A stretch of 64,000 bases of DNA from Nonomuraea guangzhouensis (GCF_019396345.1 NZ_JAHKRM010000010.1:1-64000); one strand, 5' to 3'; numbered from the stretch's first letter, positions 25,917-35,263 are shown. Numbers and translations: made by a program. The notes: generated from the sequence alone by a model not told the origin.

Positions 25917-26801
25917 GTGACCGTCGGTACTCATGCGAGGCGCCCGCGTACCCATGTGACAGGGGCGGCCAGCGCGGCGGTACGCCCTGTGCTGGAGGCG
26001 CCGCGGAGCCCCGCCCGCGTGCTGGCCGTCTTCCCCGCCGGGGTGTACGTGGAGGTCAGGACCGATCTTGAGCCTTCCGTGCTCGCCGTCATCACGGGCG
26101 CGGCGACCCGGCTGCCCAACTCCGTGCTGCTGGCCGCCGAACTGCCGCACCTCACCGTGGGTGACGAGGCCGCCGTGGGCGACGGCTCCATCGACCTGGG
26201 CCGGCTGAGCCTGCGGGCGCGCCGCTGGTGGGACCCCGCGCCGCCGCTCGGTCAGGTCGATCCGGTACGACTCAGGCAGACCGCCCCTCGCCTGACCCCC
26301 GGCGAGCCGGGACTGGCGGGCAACGCCGCCATCGCACTCCTGGCCACCAGCTGCGCGAGCGGCCGGTTGCTCGGCGTGGTGACGGCGGCCGAGCAGCTGG
26401 TCGGCCTCGGTCCTGGGCTGACGCCGAGCGGGGACGACGTGCTCGCCGGGCTGCTGGTGACGCTCAGGCACCTCGGCGCGGCGGCCGGCTCGGACCGGGC
26501 GGTGTGGCTGGCGGACTGGCTGGCCGCGACCGTGACGTACGACGCCCGCGCCCGTACGACGCCGATCTCGGCGACGCTCCTGCACTGCGCGGCCAGAGGC
26601 GAGGCGAGCCCCGAGGTGATCGCCGTGCTGCGCGGCCTCGCCGGCCGGCAGGAGCTCGAACCGGCGCGGCGGCGGCTGCTGGCGCTCGGCCATACCTCCG
26701 GATCCGACCTGCTCCAGGGCATCTCCATCGGTCTGAACGCCGTCCTTGCCATGACCGAAAGCCCGAGCGGGACCGGAACCCCGGTGAGCGTGCTCGGATG
26801 A
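25917..26801 (+). CDS. allH: AllH-like DUF2877 protein (oxamate carbamoyltransferase subunit)
   Basis: A 294-residue cytosolic protein with the DUF2877 hallmark LGPGLTPSGDDVLAGLL at residues 164-180. In E. coli the DUF2877 protein AllH (YlbF) forms oxamate carbamoyltransferase together with AllF (FdrA) and AllG (YlbE); the complex turns oxalurate plus phosphate into oxamate and carbamoyl phosphate at the end of anaerobic allantoin use. GTG start with GGGAGG four bases upstream. Stop overlaps the next ATG. The neighbours here are exactly the other two subunits. Symbol is by family and context. Confidence 0.82.
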   Translation: MTVGTHARRPRTHVTGAASAAVRPVLEAPRSPARVLAVFPAGVYVEVRTDLEPSVLAVITGAATRLPNSVLLAAELPHLTVGDEAAVGDGSIDLGRLSLRARRWWDPAPPLGQVDPVRLRQTAPRLTPGEPGLAGNAAIALLATSCASGRLLGVVTAAEQLVGLGPGLTPSGDDVLAGLLVTLRHLGAAAGSDRAVWLADWLAATVTYDARARTTPISATLLHCAARGEASPEVIAVLRGLAGRQELEPARRRLLALGHTSGSDLLQGISIGLNAVLAMTESPSGTGTPVSVLG

Positions 26802-28165
26802 CCCGCGACGCGGTGCTCGTCCGCAAGGGCGTCTACCACGACTCGGTCACCCTCATGCGGGTGAGCCGCTCGCTGTCGGACCTGCCCGGCATGCAGGTGG
26901 CCATCGTCGCCATGGCCACGGAACTGAACCTCGGCCTGGCCCGCGACCTGGGCTTCGACCTGCCGCCCGCCGACCCGGGCGACCTGCTCGTCGCCCTGCG
27001 CGGCGACGGCGTGGAGGCCGCCGCGGGCGAGCTCGACCAGGCCCTGGCCCTGCTGTCCGCCTCCCGGACCCAGGCGGCGGCCGACCAGCCCCCGCTCACC
27101 ACCCGCTCGGCCGCCAGGACCCCGGCCGACCTGGTGCTGGTGTCGGTCCCCGGCGAGCACGCCTTCTGCGAGGCGTTCGACGCGATCCACGCGGGCCTGC
27201 CTGTGATGATCTTCAGCGACGGCGTCCCGGTCGCCCAGGAGCGGCGGCTCAAGCTGCTGGCCGAGGAGCGCGACGTGCTGGTCATGGGCCCCGACTGCGG
27301 CACCGCCGTGATCGCCGGCGCCGGGCTGGGCTTCGCCAACGTACTCAGGCCGGGCCCGGTCGGCGTCGTCGCGGCCTCCGGCACCGGCGCCCAGCAGGTG
27401 ACGTGCCTGCTCGACCAGGCGGGGGCCGGGATGAGCCACGTGCTCGGCGTGGGCGGCAGGGACCTGTCGGCCGAGGTGGGCGGCCTGTCGACGATGCGGG
27501 CGCTGCGCATGCTGGACGACGACCCGGCCACCGAGCTGATCGTGCTCGTCTCCAAGCCGCCCGACCCCGCGGTGGCGCGGGCCGTACGGGACGTGGTGGA
27601 GACGATGCGTACGCCGGTCGTCTCCGCGCTGCTCGGGGAGCGCGACCTGACGTCGGCGGCGGAGGAGGCGCTGCGCGCCCTCGGCAGGCCGGTCCCCGCA
27701 TGGGAGTCGTGGCCCGGCTGGTCGCCCACGTCGACGTACACGAAGCTCAAGGGCATCTACTCCGGCGGCACGCTCTGCGCCGAGGCGAGCCTGATCGCCG
27801 GGACGGGCGAGTTCACCGACTACGGCGACGACGCCTACACCCGGGGGCGCGCCCATCCGATGATCGACCCGACGCTGCGCCTGGAGGCACTCGCCCAGGT
27901 GGAGCCGGGCGACGTGATCCTGATGGACGTCGTGCTCGGCCACGGCGCCGACCCCGACCCGGCGGCCTCGCTCGCCTCGGCCATCGCCCACGTCACCACC
28001 CACCACACCCCCAGCCACGGGGCCGCCACCGTCGTCGTCGCGCTCATCGGCACCGAAGGCGACCCGCAGGGCCTGCACCGGCAGGCCGCCGCGTTCCGCG
28101 AGGCGGGCGCGACCGTCTTCACGTCCAACGCCCAAGCCGCCCGGCACGCCAGGAACCTCCTATGA
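26798..28165 (+). CDS. allF: FdrA/AllF-like subunit of oxamate carbamoyltransferase
   Basis: A 455-residue protein built like succinyl-CoA synthetase: a CoA-binding-like Rossmann fold with MGPDCGTA (163-170) and VAASGTGAQQ (191-200), then GVGGRDLS (217-224), and a C-terminal ligase-like domain with DVVLGHGADPDP. This is FdrA, which does not act on CoA but is the phosphate/carbamoyl-handling subunit of the AllFGH carbamoyltransferase. Somewhat shorter than E. coli FdrA (about 555 residues), as is common in actinobacterial forms. ATG overlaps the AllH stop. Confidence 0.85.
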   Translation: MTRDAVLVRKGVYHDSVTLMRVSRSLSDLPGMQVAIVAMATELNLGLARDLGFDLPPADPGDLLVALRGDGVEAAAGELDQALALLSASRTQAAADQPPLTTRSAARTPADLVLVSVPGEHAFCEAFDAIHAGLPVMIFSDGVPVAQERRLKLLAEERDVLVMGPDCGTAVIAGAGLGFANVLRPGPVGVVAASGTGAQQVTCLLDQAGAGMSHVLGVGGRDLSAEVGGLSTMRALRMLDDDPATELIVLVSKPPDPAVARAVRDVVETMRTPVVSALLGERDLTSAAEEALRALGRPVPAWESWPGWSPTSTYTKLKGIYSGGTLCAEASLIAGTGEFTDYGDDAYTRGRAHPMIDPTLRLEALAQVEPGDVILMDVVLGHGADPDPAASLASAIAHVTTHHTPSHGAATVVVALIGTEGDPQGLHRQAAAFREAGATVFTSNAQAARHARNLL

Positions 28166-29544
28166 CCCTGCTCTCCGGCCCGCCCCACGTGATCACCGTC
28201 GGCGCCGGCCTCCTCCAGGAGTCGCTCGACGCGCAGGCCGTGCCCACGACCGCCGTCGCGTGGCGCCCGCCCCTGCCCGGCACCGCGGACGCGCTCGCCC
28301 GGGTGCTCGCCGACCCACGCCTGCCCGCGGCCAACGAGCGCGCCGTCGGCCGCCTGACCTCGGCCCGGCCCCAGCTCGTCGGCGTACGGCGGGCGTCGGA
28401 GGTGCTCGGCCTGCCGGACCTGATGTTCCTGCACGCGGGCCCGCCCATCGACTGGGAACGCGCGTCGGGCCCGATGCGCGGGGCGCTGATCGGCGCGATG
28501 CTGCTGGAGGAGTACGCCCGCGACGTGCCGTCGGCCGAGCAGTTGCTCGCCTCCGGTCAGGTGCGCCTGGAGCCCTGCCATCGGCACGCGACGGTCGGCC
28601 CGATGGCGGGCGTGGTGAGCCCGTCGATGTGGATGCTGGAGGTGCTCGACACCGAGCATGGCGGCACGGCGTACTGCTCGCTCAACGAGGGCCTGGGCAA
28701 GGTGCTGCGTTACGGCGCGTACGGGCCCGAGGTGCTCGAGCGGCTGCACTGGATGGACCGGGTGCTCGGGCCCGTCCTTTCGGCGGCGATCGAGCTGAGC
28801 GGGCCGATCGACCTGCGCGCGCTGATCGCGCAGGCGCTGCAGATGGGCGACGAGCTGCACAACCGCAACCGCGCGGCCACCTCGCTGCTCCTGCGCGAGC
28901 TGGCCCCCTGGGTGGTCGAGGCCGCGGCCGGCAGCGCCGCCGAGGTGCTGCGCTTCGTCAACGGCAACGACCACTTCTTCCTGAACGCCGCCATGGCCGC
29001 GGGCAAGGTGAGCACCGACGCGGCCAGGAACGTGCCGGGCTCCTCGATGGTCGTCGCCATGGCCCGCAACGGCACCGATTTCGGGGTGCAGGTCTCGGGG
29101 CTGGGCGATCGGTGGTTCACCGGTCCGGCGGGCGTACCTGACGGGCTCTACCTCGGCGCGTACGGCCCGGCGGACGCCAACCCGGACATCGGCGACTCCA
29201 CGATCACCGAGACGTCCGGCCTGGGCGGGTTCGCGATGGCGGCCTCCCCGGCCATCGTCCGCTTCGTCGGCGGCGAGGTGGCGGACGCGGTGGCGGCGAC
29301 CCGGTCCATGTACGAGATCACGCTGGCCGAGCATCCCGCCTACCAGATCCCGGGGCTCGGTTTCCGCGGCACGCCGGTCGGCATCGACCTCACGCTGGTG
29401 GCCAGAACGGGTGTGCTGCCCGTTGTCAACACGGGTATCGCGGGCCGTGTGGCGGGCACCGGCCAGGTGGGAGCAGGCCTGGTGAAACCGCCCGTAGAGG
29501 CATTCACCAGCGCATTGATGGCCCTGGCCGACGGCGTTGACTGA
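28162..29544 (+). CDS. allG: AllG/YlbE-like DUF1116 subunit of oxamate carbamoyltransferase
   Basis: A 460-residue DUF1116 protein, the YlbE/AllG family. Hallmarks seen are GPPIDWERASGPMRGALIGA, GPMAGVVSPSMWMLEV, LNEGLGKVLRYGAYG, QMGDELHNRNRAATSL and the FFLNAAMAAGK region. It is the third subunit of the AllFGH complex. ATG overlaps the AllF stop, so all three are translationally coupled. No carbamate kinase gene follows, unlike E. coli, where one would harvest ATP from carbamoyl phosphate; here carbamoyl phosphate may instead feed pyrimidine or arginine synthesis. Confidence 0.87.
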   Translation: MTLLSGPPHVITVGAGLLQESLDAQAVPTTAVAWRPPLPGTADALARVLADPRLPAANERAVGRLTSARPQLVGVRRASEVLGLPDLMFLHAGPPIDWERASGPMRGALIGAMLLEEYARDVPSAEQLLASGQVRLEPCHRHATVGPMAGVVSPSMWMLEVLDTEHGGTAYCSLNEGLGKVLRYGAYGPEVLERLHWMDRVLGPVLSAAIELSGPIDLRALIAQALQMGDELHNRNRAATSLLLRELAPWVVEAAAGSAAEVLRFVNGNDHFFLNAAMAAGKVSTDAARNVPGSSMVVAMARNGTDFGVQVSGLGDRWFTGPAGVPDGLYLGAYGPADANPDIGDSTITETSGLGGFAMAASPAIVRFVGGEVADAVAATRSMYEITLAEHPAYQIPGLGFRGTPVGIDLTLVARTGVLPVVNTGIAGRVAGTGQVGAGLVKPPVEAFTSALMALADGVD

Positions 29545-29558
29545 TCCATTTGATGGAT
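29544..29558. promoter_or_regulatory. Small perfect inverted repeat before the kinase gene
   Basis: ATCCAT-TTG-ATGGAT: 6-base arms with a 3-base centre, starting at the allG stop codon. It could be a weak hairpin at the end of the operon or an operator for the kinase gene 145 bases further on. A TTGACT hexamer lies at 29537-29542 and could be a -35 element. Confidence 0.35.
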
Positions 29559-29703
29559 GATATTTCCGCACGTCAAGGCAGTTGTAAGAAGCGAGTTGGG
29601 TTCCTTTGGCGATGACCTGCCTATATCGTGGCCAACGCTCATAATCTGGAAGTATGGCGGCGCGACGCTTGTGACCGATGAGGCTGGAGATTGGGGCGGG
29701 AAC

Positions 29704-32139
29704 ATGGCAGCCGACCGCTTGCTCAGCGGCCCCGGTGCGGAGGGAAACGCTTCACAGAGCCAGGGTCGTCTGATCGGCAGGCGTTACCGGTTGATGTCAC
29801 CGGTCGGCCGAGGCGGCATGGGGATCGTGTGGCACGCACATGACGTGCTGCTCGCCCGCGACGTGGCGGTCAAGGAGCTGATCCTGCCGTACGGGCTGGA
29901 CCAGACGGGCAGGCAGGTGGCCCACCGGCGCGTGCTGCGTGAGGCCAGGTCCGCCGCGCGGCTGACCCACCCGGGCATCGTGACCGTGCACGACGTGGTC
30001 GAGGAGGACGGCCGGCCATGGATCGTCATGGAGCTGGTCCGGGCCTGGTCCCTCGAACAGGCGGTCCGGCAGAGCGGACCGCTCCCGGTGATCCAGGCCG
30101 CGGAGATCGGCATCCGGGTGCTCGACGCGGTCAGGCACGCGCACGCGGCCGGGATCCTGCACCGTGACATCAAGCCGGGCAACGTCCTGCTCACCGCGGA
30201 CCGCGTGATCCTGACGGACTTCGGCATCGCCGCGATCGAGGGCGACGTCACGATCACCCAGACCGGGCTGCTCATGGGCTCGCCCGCCTACATCCCGCCG
30301 GAGCGGCTGTCCGGGCAGTCGATCACCCAGGCGGCCGACCTGTGGTCGTTCGGGGCGACGATGTACGCCGCGGTCGAGGGGCGCCCGCCGTACGAGGGGC
30401 CGGACCCGATCGCGGTGCTGGGCGCGGTCCTCACGCAGGAGCCGGTCGAACCGCAGCGGGCGGGCGCGCTGGCACCGGTGATCGAGGGCCTGCTGCGCAA
30501 GAACCCGGCCGAACGCCTCACCGCCGAACAGGTCAGCGACATGCTGGAACGGGTCCTGCACGCGCACGGCTCGGTCCGCCCGCGCCCCGCCGAATCCGCG
30601 CGGTCCCTGCCGACGCGGACGGACTCGACGCCGGCCGAGTTGCTGCCGCCGCTGGACTCGCCGCCGTCCGGGCCGATGCCGTCGCGGATCGTGGAGACCC
30701 CCTCGGGGCCGGTACGCGTGCCGTACGACCCGCTGAACAGCCCGTCGGGCGGCTACTCCATGCCGTACGACGGGCTGTCCACCCCCTCCGGTAGCCACCG
30801 CACGGACGCGCTGCCCCGGGCGGACGGGTTCGACGCGTTCACCAGCCCGTCGGGGTCGCACCGGATACCGGAGGCCGGCCCCGGGCAGAGTGGCGCGCAC
30901 CCGTCACTTGGCGGCCCGCCCGGACCGTCGGTGGTACGCCCCTTCACCGGCGGCCAGACAGGACCGCTGGGCGGCCCCCCGTCACGGGACTTCCCGTCAC
31001 GGGACTTCTCGTCGCATGACTACGCCTCGCAGGGCTTCCCGTCCCAGGATTACGCGTCCCAGGACTACGCGTCGCAGGACTACGGGTCTCAGGGCTTCCC
31101 GCCGCCGGACTACCCGTCGGGCGGGCCACCGTCGTCGCCGGGCTTCCCGCCAGGGGGGCCACCGTCGTCGCCGGGCTTCGCCTCCGGCGGGCCGCTCGGA
31201 GCACCGCCTTCGTCGCCGTCCGGTGCGCCGCCTTCGTTCGGCAGCCCGTCGGGATCGCACCAGGTGCCCGGCGACTCACCGTTCGGCGGCCCTTCGGGAC
31301 CGCGCCGTGGCCCGGAATCGCGCGACCCCTTCTCGTCGGGACCGCAGCCGATCCTGCCCTTGACCAGTGACAGCCGCGCCACCCCCTGGCCTCTGGCCTC
31401 GTCAGACCATCTGCGCGACCAGGCCATCGACCTGTCGCGCGACCTGACCCACAACCGCCTGGCCAGCCTGCCCACCGCCTCGCAACGCCTGACCAAGAGC
31501 AGGCGCAGGGTCGAGGACGACGGCGGCGGCTGGCTCCGCGGCGGCCGCCCCACCCCGCGCCTGATCGTCACCGCCATCGCGGCGGTCGGCGCGGTCGTGG
31601 CCGTCGTCCTGTTCGTCCGCACGGATGGCACGCCCGCTCCGGTGCCGAGCGCGGCCAACACCCTCCAGTCGCAGCCCCCCGCCGACGATCCCCTGACGGC
31701 GACGGTGCCCGACGGCTTCGGCGAGCAGACGCCACCCGGTTTCTCCGCCGCCGTGCCCAACGGCTGGAAGCTGACCGCGTCAGGCGGCGACGCCACGTTC
31801 ACCGGCCCCAAGGACTCGGGCATGACGACCCGGGTCGAGCAGGCGACCCCGCAGCCGGACGGCGGCCTGGCGGAACTGACCCGCGAGGAGGCGGACGGCC
31901 GCGTCGACGGTTACATCCAGGTCCAGCTCCAGGCGACGCGGTATCGCGACTGGAAGGCGGCCGACTGGGAGTACACCTACACGCTGGCCAACGGTGTCCC
32001 CATGCACGCCCTGACCCGGTACGTCACGATGGACGACACCAACGCATTCAAGATCATCTTCACCATGCCCGAGCTCAAGTGGGACGACCAGGCCGAAACC
32101 CGCAAGGTCTTCTTCGACACCTTCCGCCAGACCACCTGA
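29704..32139 (+). CDS. Membrane Ser/Thr protein kinase with repetitive linker
   Basis: An 811-residue PknB-type kinase. Cytosolic kinase domain, residues ~28-290: glycine loop VGRGGMGIVW, K57 in VAVKEL, HRDIKPGN (153-160), DFG (172-174), and GSPAYIPPE. Then a long low-complexity Pro/Ser/Gly/Tyr linker (residues ~300-600) with tandem SQDYA-type and PSGSHR units, one membrane helix near 618-640 and an extracellular domain of ~170 residues (GFSAAVPNGWKLTASGG...). ATG at 29704 follows GGGGCGGGAAC; earlier in-frame starts are possible. Monocistronic. Ligand unknown. Confidence 0.9.
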   Translation: MAADRLLSGPGAEGNASQSQGRLIGRRYRLMSPVGRGGMGIVWHAHDVLLARDVAVKELILPYGLDQTGRQVAHRRVLREARSAARLTHPGIVTVHDVVEEDGRPWIVMELVRAWSLEQAVRQSGPLPVIQAAEIGIRVLDAVRHAHAAGILHRDIKPGNVLLTADRVILTDFGIAAIEGDVTITQTGLLMGSPAYIPPERLSGQSITQAADLWSFGATMYAAVEGRPPYEGPDPIAVLGAVLTQEPVEPQRAGALAPVIEGLLRKNPAERLTAEQVSDMLERVLHAHGSVRPRPAESARSLPTRTDSTPAELLPPLDSPPSGPMPSRIVETPSGPVRVPYDPLNSPSGGYSMPYDGLSTPSGSHRTDALPRADGFDAFTSPSGSHRIPEAGPGQSGAHPSLGGPPGPSVVRPFTGGQTGPLGGPPSRDFPSRDFSSHDYASQGFPSQDYASQDYASQDYGSQGFPPPDYPSGGPPSSPGFPPGGPPSSPGFASGGPLGAPPSSPSGAPPSFGSPSGSHQVPGDSPFGGPSGPRRGPESRDPFSSGPQPILPLTSDSRATPWPLASSDHLRDQAIDLSRDLTHNRLASLPTASQRLTKSRRRVEDDGGGWLRGGRPTPRLIVTAIAAVGAVVAVVLFVRTDGTPAPVPSAANTLQSQPPADDPLTATVPDGFGEQTPPGFSAAVPNGWKLTASGGDATFTGPKDSGMTTRVEQATPQPDGGLAELTREEADGRVDGYIQVQLQATRYRDWKAADWEYTYTLANGVPMHALTRYVTMDDTNAFKIIFTMPELKWDDQAETRKVFFDTFRQTT

Positions 32140-32141
32140 CC

Positions 32142-32175
32142 CCCGCCCACCGCGCCATGAGCGCGGATGGGCGGG
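32142..32175. terminator. Bidirectional terminator between convergent genes
   Basis: CCCGCCCACCGCGC (32142-32155) pairs with GCGCGGATGGGCGGG (32161-32175) with one bulged A and a 5-base loop. It sits just after the kinase stop and before the stop of the convergent hydrolase gene. Confidence 0.7.
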
Positions 32176-32198
32176 TCACGCGGCCGGAAGCTGAACGG

Positions 32199-32981
32199 TC
32201 ACCGCGCGCCGAGTGCGCGGTCGAGGAAGTCGCGGACCGTCGTGGCCAGCTCGGCGCGGTGGTCGGACAGGGCGTGGTCAGTGGCCCATTCATGGTGTTC
32301 GAGCGCAGCACCCGCATAGGCGGGCACCAGCGGCCGGTGGTGCACTTCGGCGGGCGTCACGGGGTCGAGCCCGGTCCCGATGAGCATCACCGGGCGTCCG
32401 GCGAACGCGGGTGCCAGCGAGGCCAGGCTCCACTGCTCCCCCGCGGCCTCCATCTCGGCCACCAGCGCCGCACCGCTGGTGCCGGTGAGCGGGAGCAGCT
32501 CGTCGTCGAACGCCTCGACGTACGCCCGCCGTCCCTCGGCGTCGAGCCCGCGGGAGACCGTACCGAAGTCGAAGGCGGACACCGACACGGTGGCCGCGAT
32601 GCTCGGATCGGCGGCGCCCGTCATCAGCGCGACGAACCCCCCGAAACTATGTCCGACCACGGCGACCCGCTCCGGGTCGAGCCGGTGCTCCACCGCGAAC
32701 GGCTTCTCCCGCACGGCCGCCACCACCCGCGCCGCGTCCGCCAGGCCGTTCGCCCAGGACCAGTGCCCGCCGACTCCCCAGGAACCCCGGTAGTGGAAGA
32801 CCAGGCTGGCGTACCCGGCCCGGCGCAGCTCCTGGGCGAGATCGAAGTTGCGCTCGTTTCCCGGAAAACCGTGCAGCAGCACCGCCACCGGATGCGGCCC
32901 CTCACCGGCCGGCAGGTGCAGCACGCCCAGCAACGGCACCCCGTCGCTGTCGAAGGTCACCGCAGGTGTGGCAGCTCTCAT
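32199..32981 (-). CDS. Alpha/beta hydrolase
   Basis: A 260-residue cytosolic serine hydrolase. Oxyanion loop HGFPGNERNF, nucleophile elbow GHSFGG (Ser near residue 112), an acidic residue in GTGLDPVTP and a C-terminal histidine in WATDHALSDHR form the expected triad. It looks like dienelactone hydrolase or carboxylesterase relatives acting on small esters or peptides. It is divergent from the MOSC gene and not in an operon. Substrate unknown. Confidence 0.82.
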   Translation of the reverse strand: MRAATPAVTFDSDGVPLLGVLHLPAGEGPHPVAVLLHGFPGNERNFDLAQELRRAGYASLVFHYRGSWGVGGHWSWANGLADAARVVAAVREKPFAVEHRLDPERVAVVGHSFGGFVALMTGAADPSIAATVSVSAFDFGTVSRGLDAEGRRAYVEAFDDELLPLTGTSGAALVAEMEAAGEQWSLASLAPAFAGRPVMLIGTGLDPVTPAEVHHRPLVPAYAGAALEHHEWATDHALSDHRAELATTVRDFLDRALGAR

Positions 32982-33045
32982 GAAGCTCTCCTCTCAGAAT
33001 GATCGGTACGCTAACAGCCGCCCGACCAGCCACCCAGACGTCGGG

Positions 33046-33058
33046 TACCGTCGGCCGC
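33046..33058 (+). promoter_or_regulatory. Probable leaderless promoter of the MOSC gene
   Basis: A TANNNT-type -10 hexamer TACCGT at 33046-33051 is followed by seven bases and then the ATG at 33059, and there is no ribosome site. This spacing fits transcription starting at or next to the A of the start codon. No clear -35 element was found. Confidence 0.4.
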
Positions 33059-33874
33059 ATGAAGCTGGCGAGCATCCACTTTTATCCCGTCAAGTCGACG
33101 AGCGGACACGACGTAGGAGAGGCCGAGGTCCAGCCTTGGGGCCTGGCCGGTGACCGGCGCTACATCGTCCTCGACGAGCACGGCGTGATACTGACCGCCC
33201 GCGAGATCCCCCGGTTGCTGATGTGCCTTCCGGAGCTGGACGGCGAGACGCTCACGCTCACCGGCCCGCATGCCGCGCCACTGCGGGTCACCCCCACCTC
33301 CACGCGGTCCGTGATCGACATGCGGAACACGCCGGTGGAGCTGACCGACTGCGGTGACGACGCCGCCGCGTGGCTGACCGCGCTGATCGACCGCCCCGCC
33401 CGGCTGGCCTGGCTGGACGACCCGACCCGCCGTCCCGTCGATCCCGCGTACGGCCGGCCGGACGACCGGGTCAGCCTGGCCGACGCCTACCCGCTGCTGC
33501 TCACGTCCACGGCTTCGCTGGCGCAGCTCAACGACTGGATCGCGGAGACGGCGGTCGAGCGCAGCGAGGAGCTGCCCGAGCCGCTGCCCATGAGCAGGTT
33601 CCGGCCGAACGTGGTCGTGGACGGCGCGGACGCCGCCTTCGCCGAGGACGGATGGAAGCGGATCCGCATCGGCGACGTGGAGTTCCGGGTGGTCAAGAGC
33701 TGCGACCGTTGCGTGCTGACCACCGTCGACACCCGTACCTACACCAAGGGCAAGGAGCCCATCCGTACCCTGGCCAAGCACCGCAGGTGGGACGGGAAGG
33801 TCTGGTTCGGCAGGAACCTCATCCCGGAGGCACCGGGCCGGATCGCACAGGGCGATCCGGTAGCGGTCCTTTGA
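33059..33874 (+). CDS. MOSC-domain protein (mARC/YcbX-like)
   Basis: A 271-residue protein with the N-terminal MOSC beta-barrel (LASIHFYPVKSTSG; WGLAGDRRYIVLD) and a C-terminal MOSC domain (MSRFRPNVVVDG; VKSCDRCVLTTVD with the likely molybdenum-binding cysteine). Family members reduce N-hydroxylated bases such as hydroxylaminopurine using the Mo cofactor. A molybdenum hydroxylase lies 12 kb away, but no operon link. The start at 33059 matches the conserved N-terminus; a longer frame to 32999 lacks homology. Confidence 0.88.
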   Translation: MKLASIHFYPVKSTSGHDVGEAEVQPWGLAGDRRYIVLDEHGVILTAREIPRLLMCLPELDGETLTLTGPHAAPLRVTPTSTRSVIDMRNTPVELTDCGDDAAAWLTALIDRPARLAWLDDPTRRPVDPAYGRPDDRVSLADAYPLLLTSTASLAQLNDWIAETAVERSEELPEPLPMSRFRPNVVVDGADAAFAEDGWKRIRIGDVEFRVVKSCDRCVLTTVDTRTYTKGKEPIRTLAKHRRWDGKVWFGRNLIPEAPGRIAQGDPVAVL

Positions 33875-33980
33875 ACCGGACGGTCGAGAACCCGAAAGCT
33901 GCCAGCAAATGGTTGAATACCGCCGGGTGGGGTGATTTGGGCTTTTAGGGGGATCTCGGGGGCTATGCGAGACTTCACAC

Positions 33981-35261
33981 GTGACCAGCGCCCCTATTAA
34001 GCCCGATATTTCGTCCCCTGACCGGATCCGGGTCGTCCAGCGGCGCACTCTCGCGATCCTGTCCGCCGCGCAAATAGTGGGTGGTGTAGGCGTCGCCGTC
34101 GGCCTCGCCCTGAGCTCAGTGGTCGTCGACGAGCTCTCCGGCTCCACCGTGATCAGCGGCTTCGCCGGCACCGCGACCGTCCTCGGCGCGGCCCTGCTCG
34201 CGCTGCCGACCGCCAAGGCGTCCGGCCGGGGCGGCCGGCGGGCGGGCCTGACGCTGGCGTACGTCGCCGCGCTGGCGGGCTGCGTGTTGTCGGTCGGCGC
34301 CATCAGCCTGCGCAACTGGCCGCTGCTGCTGGCCGGGCTGGTCCTGGTGGGCGGCGGCAGCGCGGGCAACCTGGCGGCCCGTTACTCGGCGACCGACCTG
34401 TCACCGTCGGGGCACGCCGCCAGGCACCTGTCCCTGGTCGTCTGGGCGGCCACCATCGGCTCCGTCGCCGGCCCGAACCTGGCCAAGCCCGCCGACCAGA
34501 TCGGCATGTCCGCGGGCCTGGTGGAGAAGGCCGGGCCGTTCGCGTTCGCGGCGCTGGCGTTCGCGCTGGCGATGCTCATCATCCTGGTGGGCCTGCGTCC
34601 GGACCCGCTCAAAGTGGCCCGCGAGCTGAACGGCACGCAGCCCCCCGCCCCCGGCCGGAACCGGACGATCAGGAACGCCTGGACGACCCTGCGCACCACC
34701 CCCATGGCCCGCAAGGCCCTGGTCATGATCGCGATCAGCCACACCGCGATGGTGTCGGTCATGTCGATGACCCCGGTCAAACTCCACCACGACGGCTCGA
34801 ACCTGGACGTCATCGGCCTGGTGATCAGCCTGCACATAGCCGGGATGTACGTCATGTCGCCGGTGGTGGGCTGGCTGGCCGACAAGGCGGGCAAGGTGCC
34901 GGTGCTGCTGCTCGGCATGGCGCTGCTGCTCAGCGCCGCCATTCTGGCGGGCACAGCCGGGCACCGCGTCTGGCAGGTGAGCACCGCGCTGGTCCTGCTC
35001 GGCCTCGGCTGGTCGTGCGGCCTGGTGGCGGGCTCGGCGCTGGTCTCCGAGTCGGTGCCGGTCGAAAGCCGCCCCGCCGTGCAGGGCCTGTCCGACCTGC
35101 TGATGAACGTGTGCGGCGCCACCGGCACGATCGTCGCGGGCGCGATCGTGGGCGGGCTGTCGTACGGGGTGCTCGGGCTGGTGGTGGGGGTGATGGTGAC
35201 GCTGGCCGGAGTCTGGCTGGCGATCTCCTGGCACCGCGCGCCGGGAGAGGTCACCGCCTGA
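33981..35261 (+). CDS. MFS transporter
   Basis: A 426-residue inner-membrane carrier with 12 hydrophobic segments. LADKAGKVPVLLLGM is the conserved loop between helices 8 and 9, and a similar region after helix 2 (ALPTAKASGRGGRRAGL) is seen. It is probably a drug or metabolite exporter. GTG start at 33981 has no ribosome site; a GAGACT hexamer seven bases upstream suggests leaderless initiation. It converges on the polymerase gene with only two bases between stops. Confidence 0.85.
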   Translation: MTSAPIKPDISSPDRIRVVQRRTLAILSAAQIVGGVGVAVGLALSSVVVDELSGSTVISGFAGTATVLGAALLALPTAKASGRGGRRAGLTLAYVAALAGCVLSVGAISLRNWPLLLAGLVLVGGGSAGNLAARYSATDLSPSGHAARHLSLVVWAATIGSVAGPNLAKPADQIGMSAGLVEKAGPFAFAALAFALAMLIILVGLRPDPLKVARELNGTQPPAPGRNRTIRNAWTTLRTTPMARKALVMIAISHTAMVSVMSMTPVKLHHDGSNLDVIGLVISLHIAGMYVMSPVVGWLADKAGKVPVLLLGMALLLSAAILAGTAGHRVWQVSTALVLLGLGWSCGLVAGSALVSESVPVESRPAVQGLSDLLMNVCGATGTIVAGAIVGGLSYGVLGLVVGVMVTLAGVWLAISWHRAPGEVTA

Positions 35262-35263
35262 CG

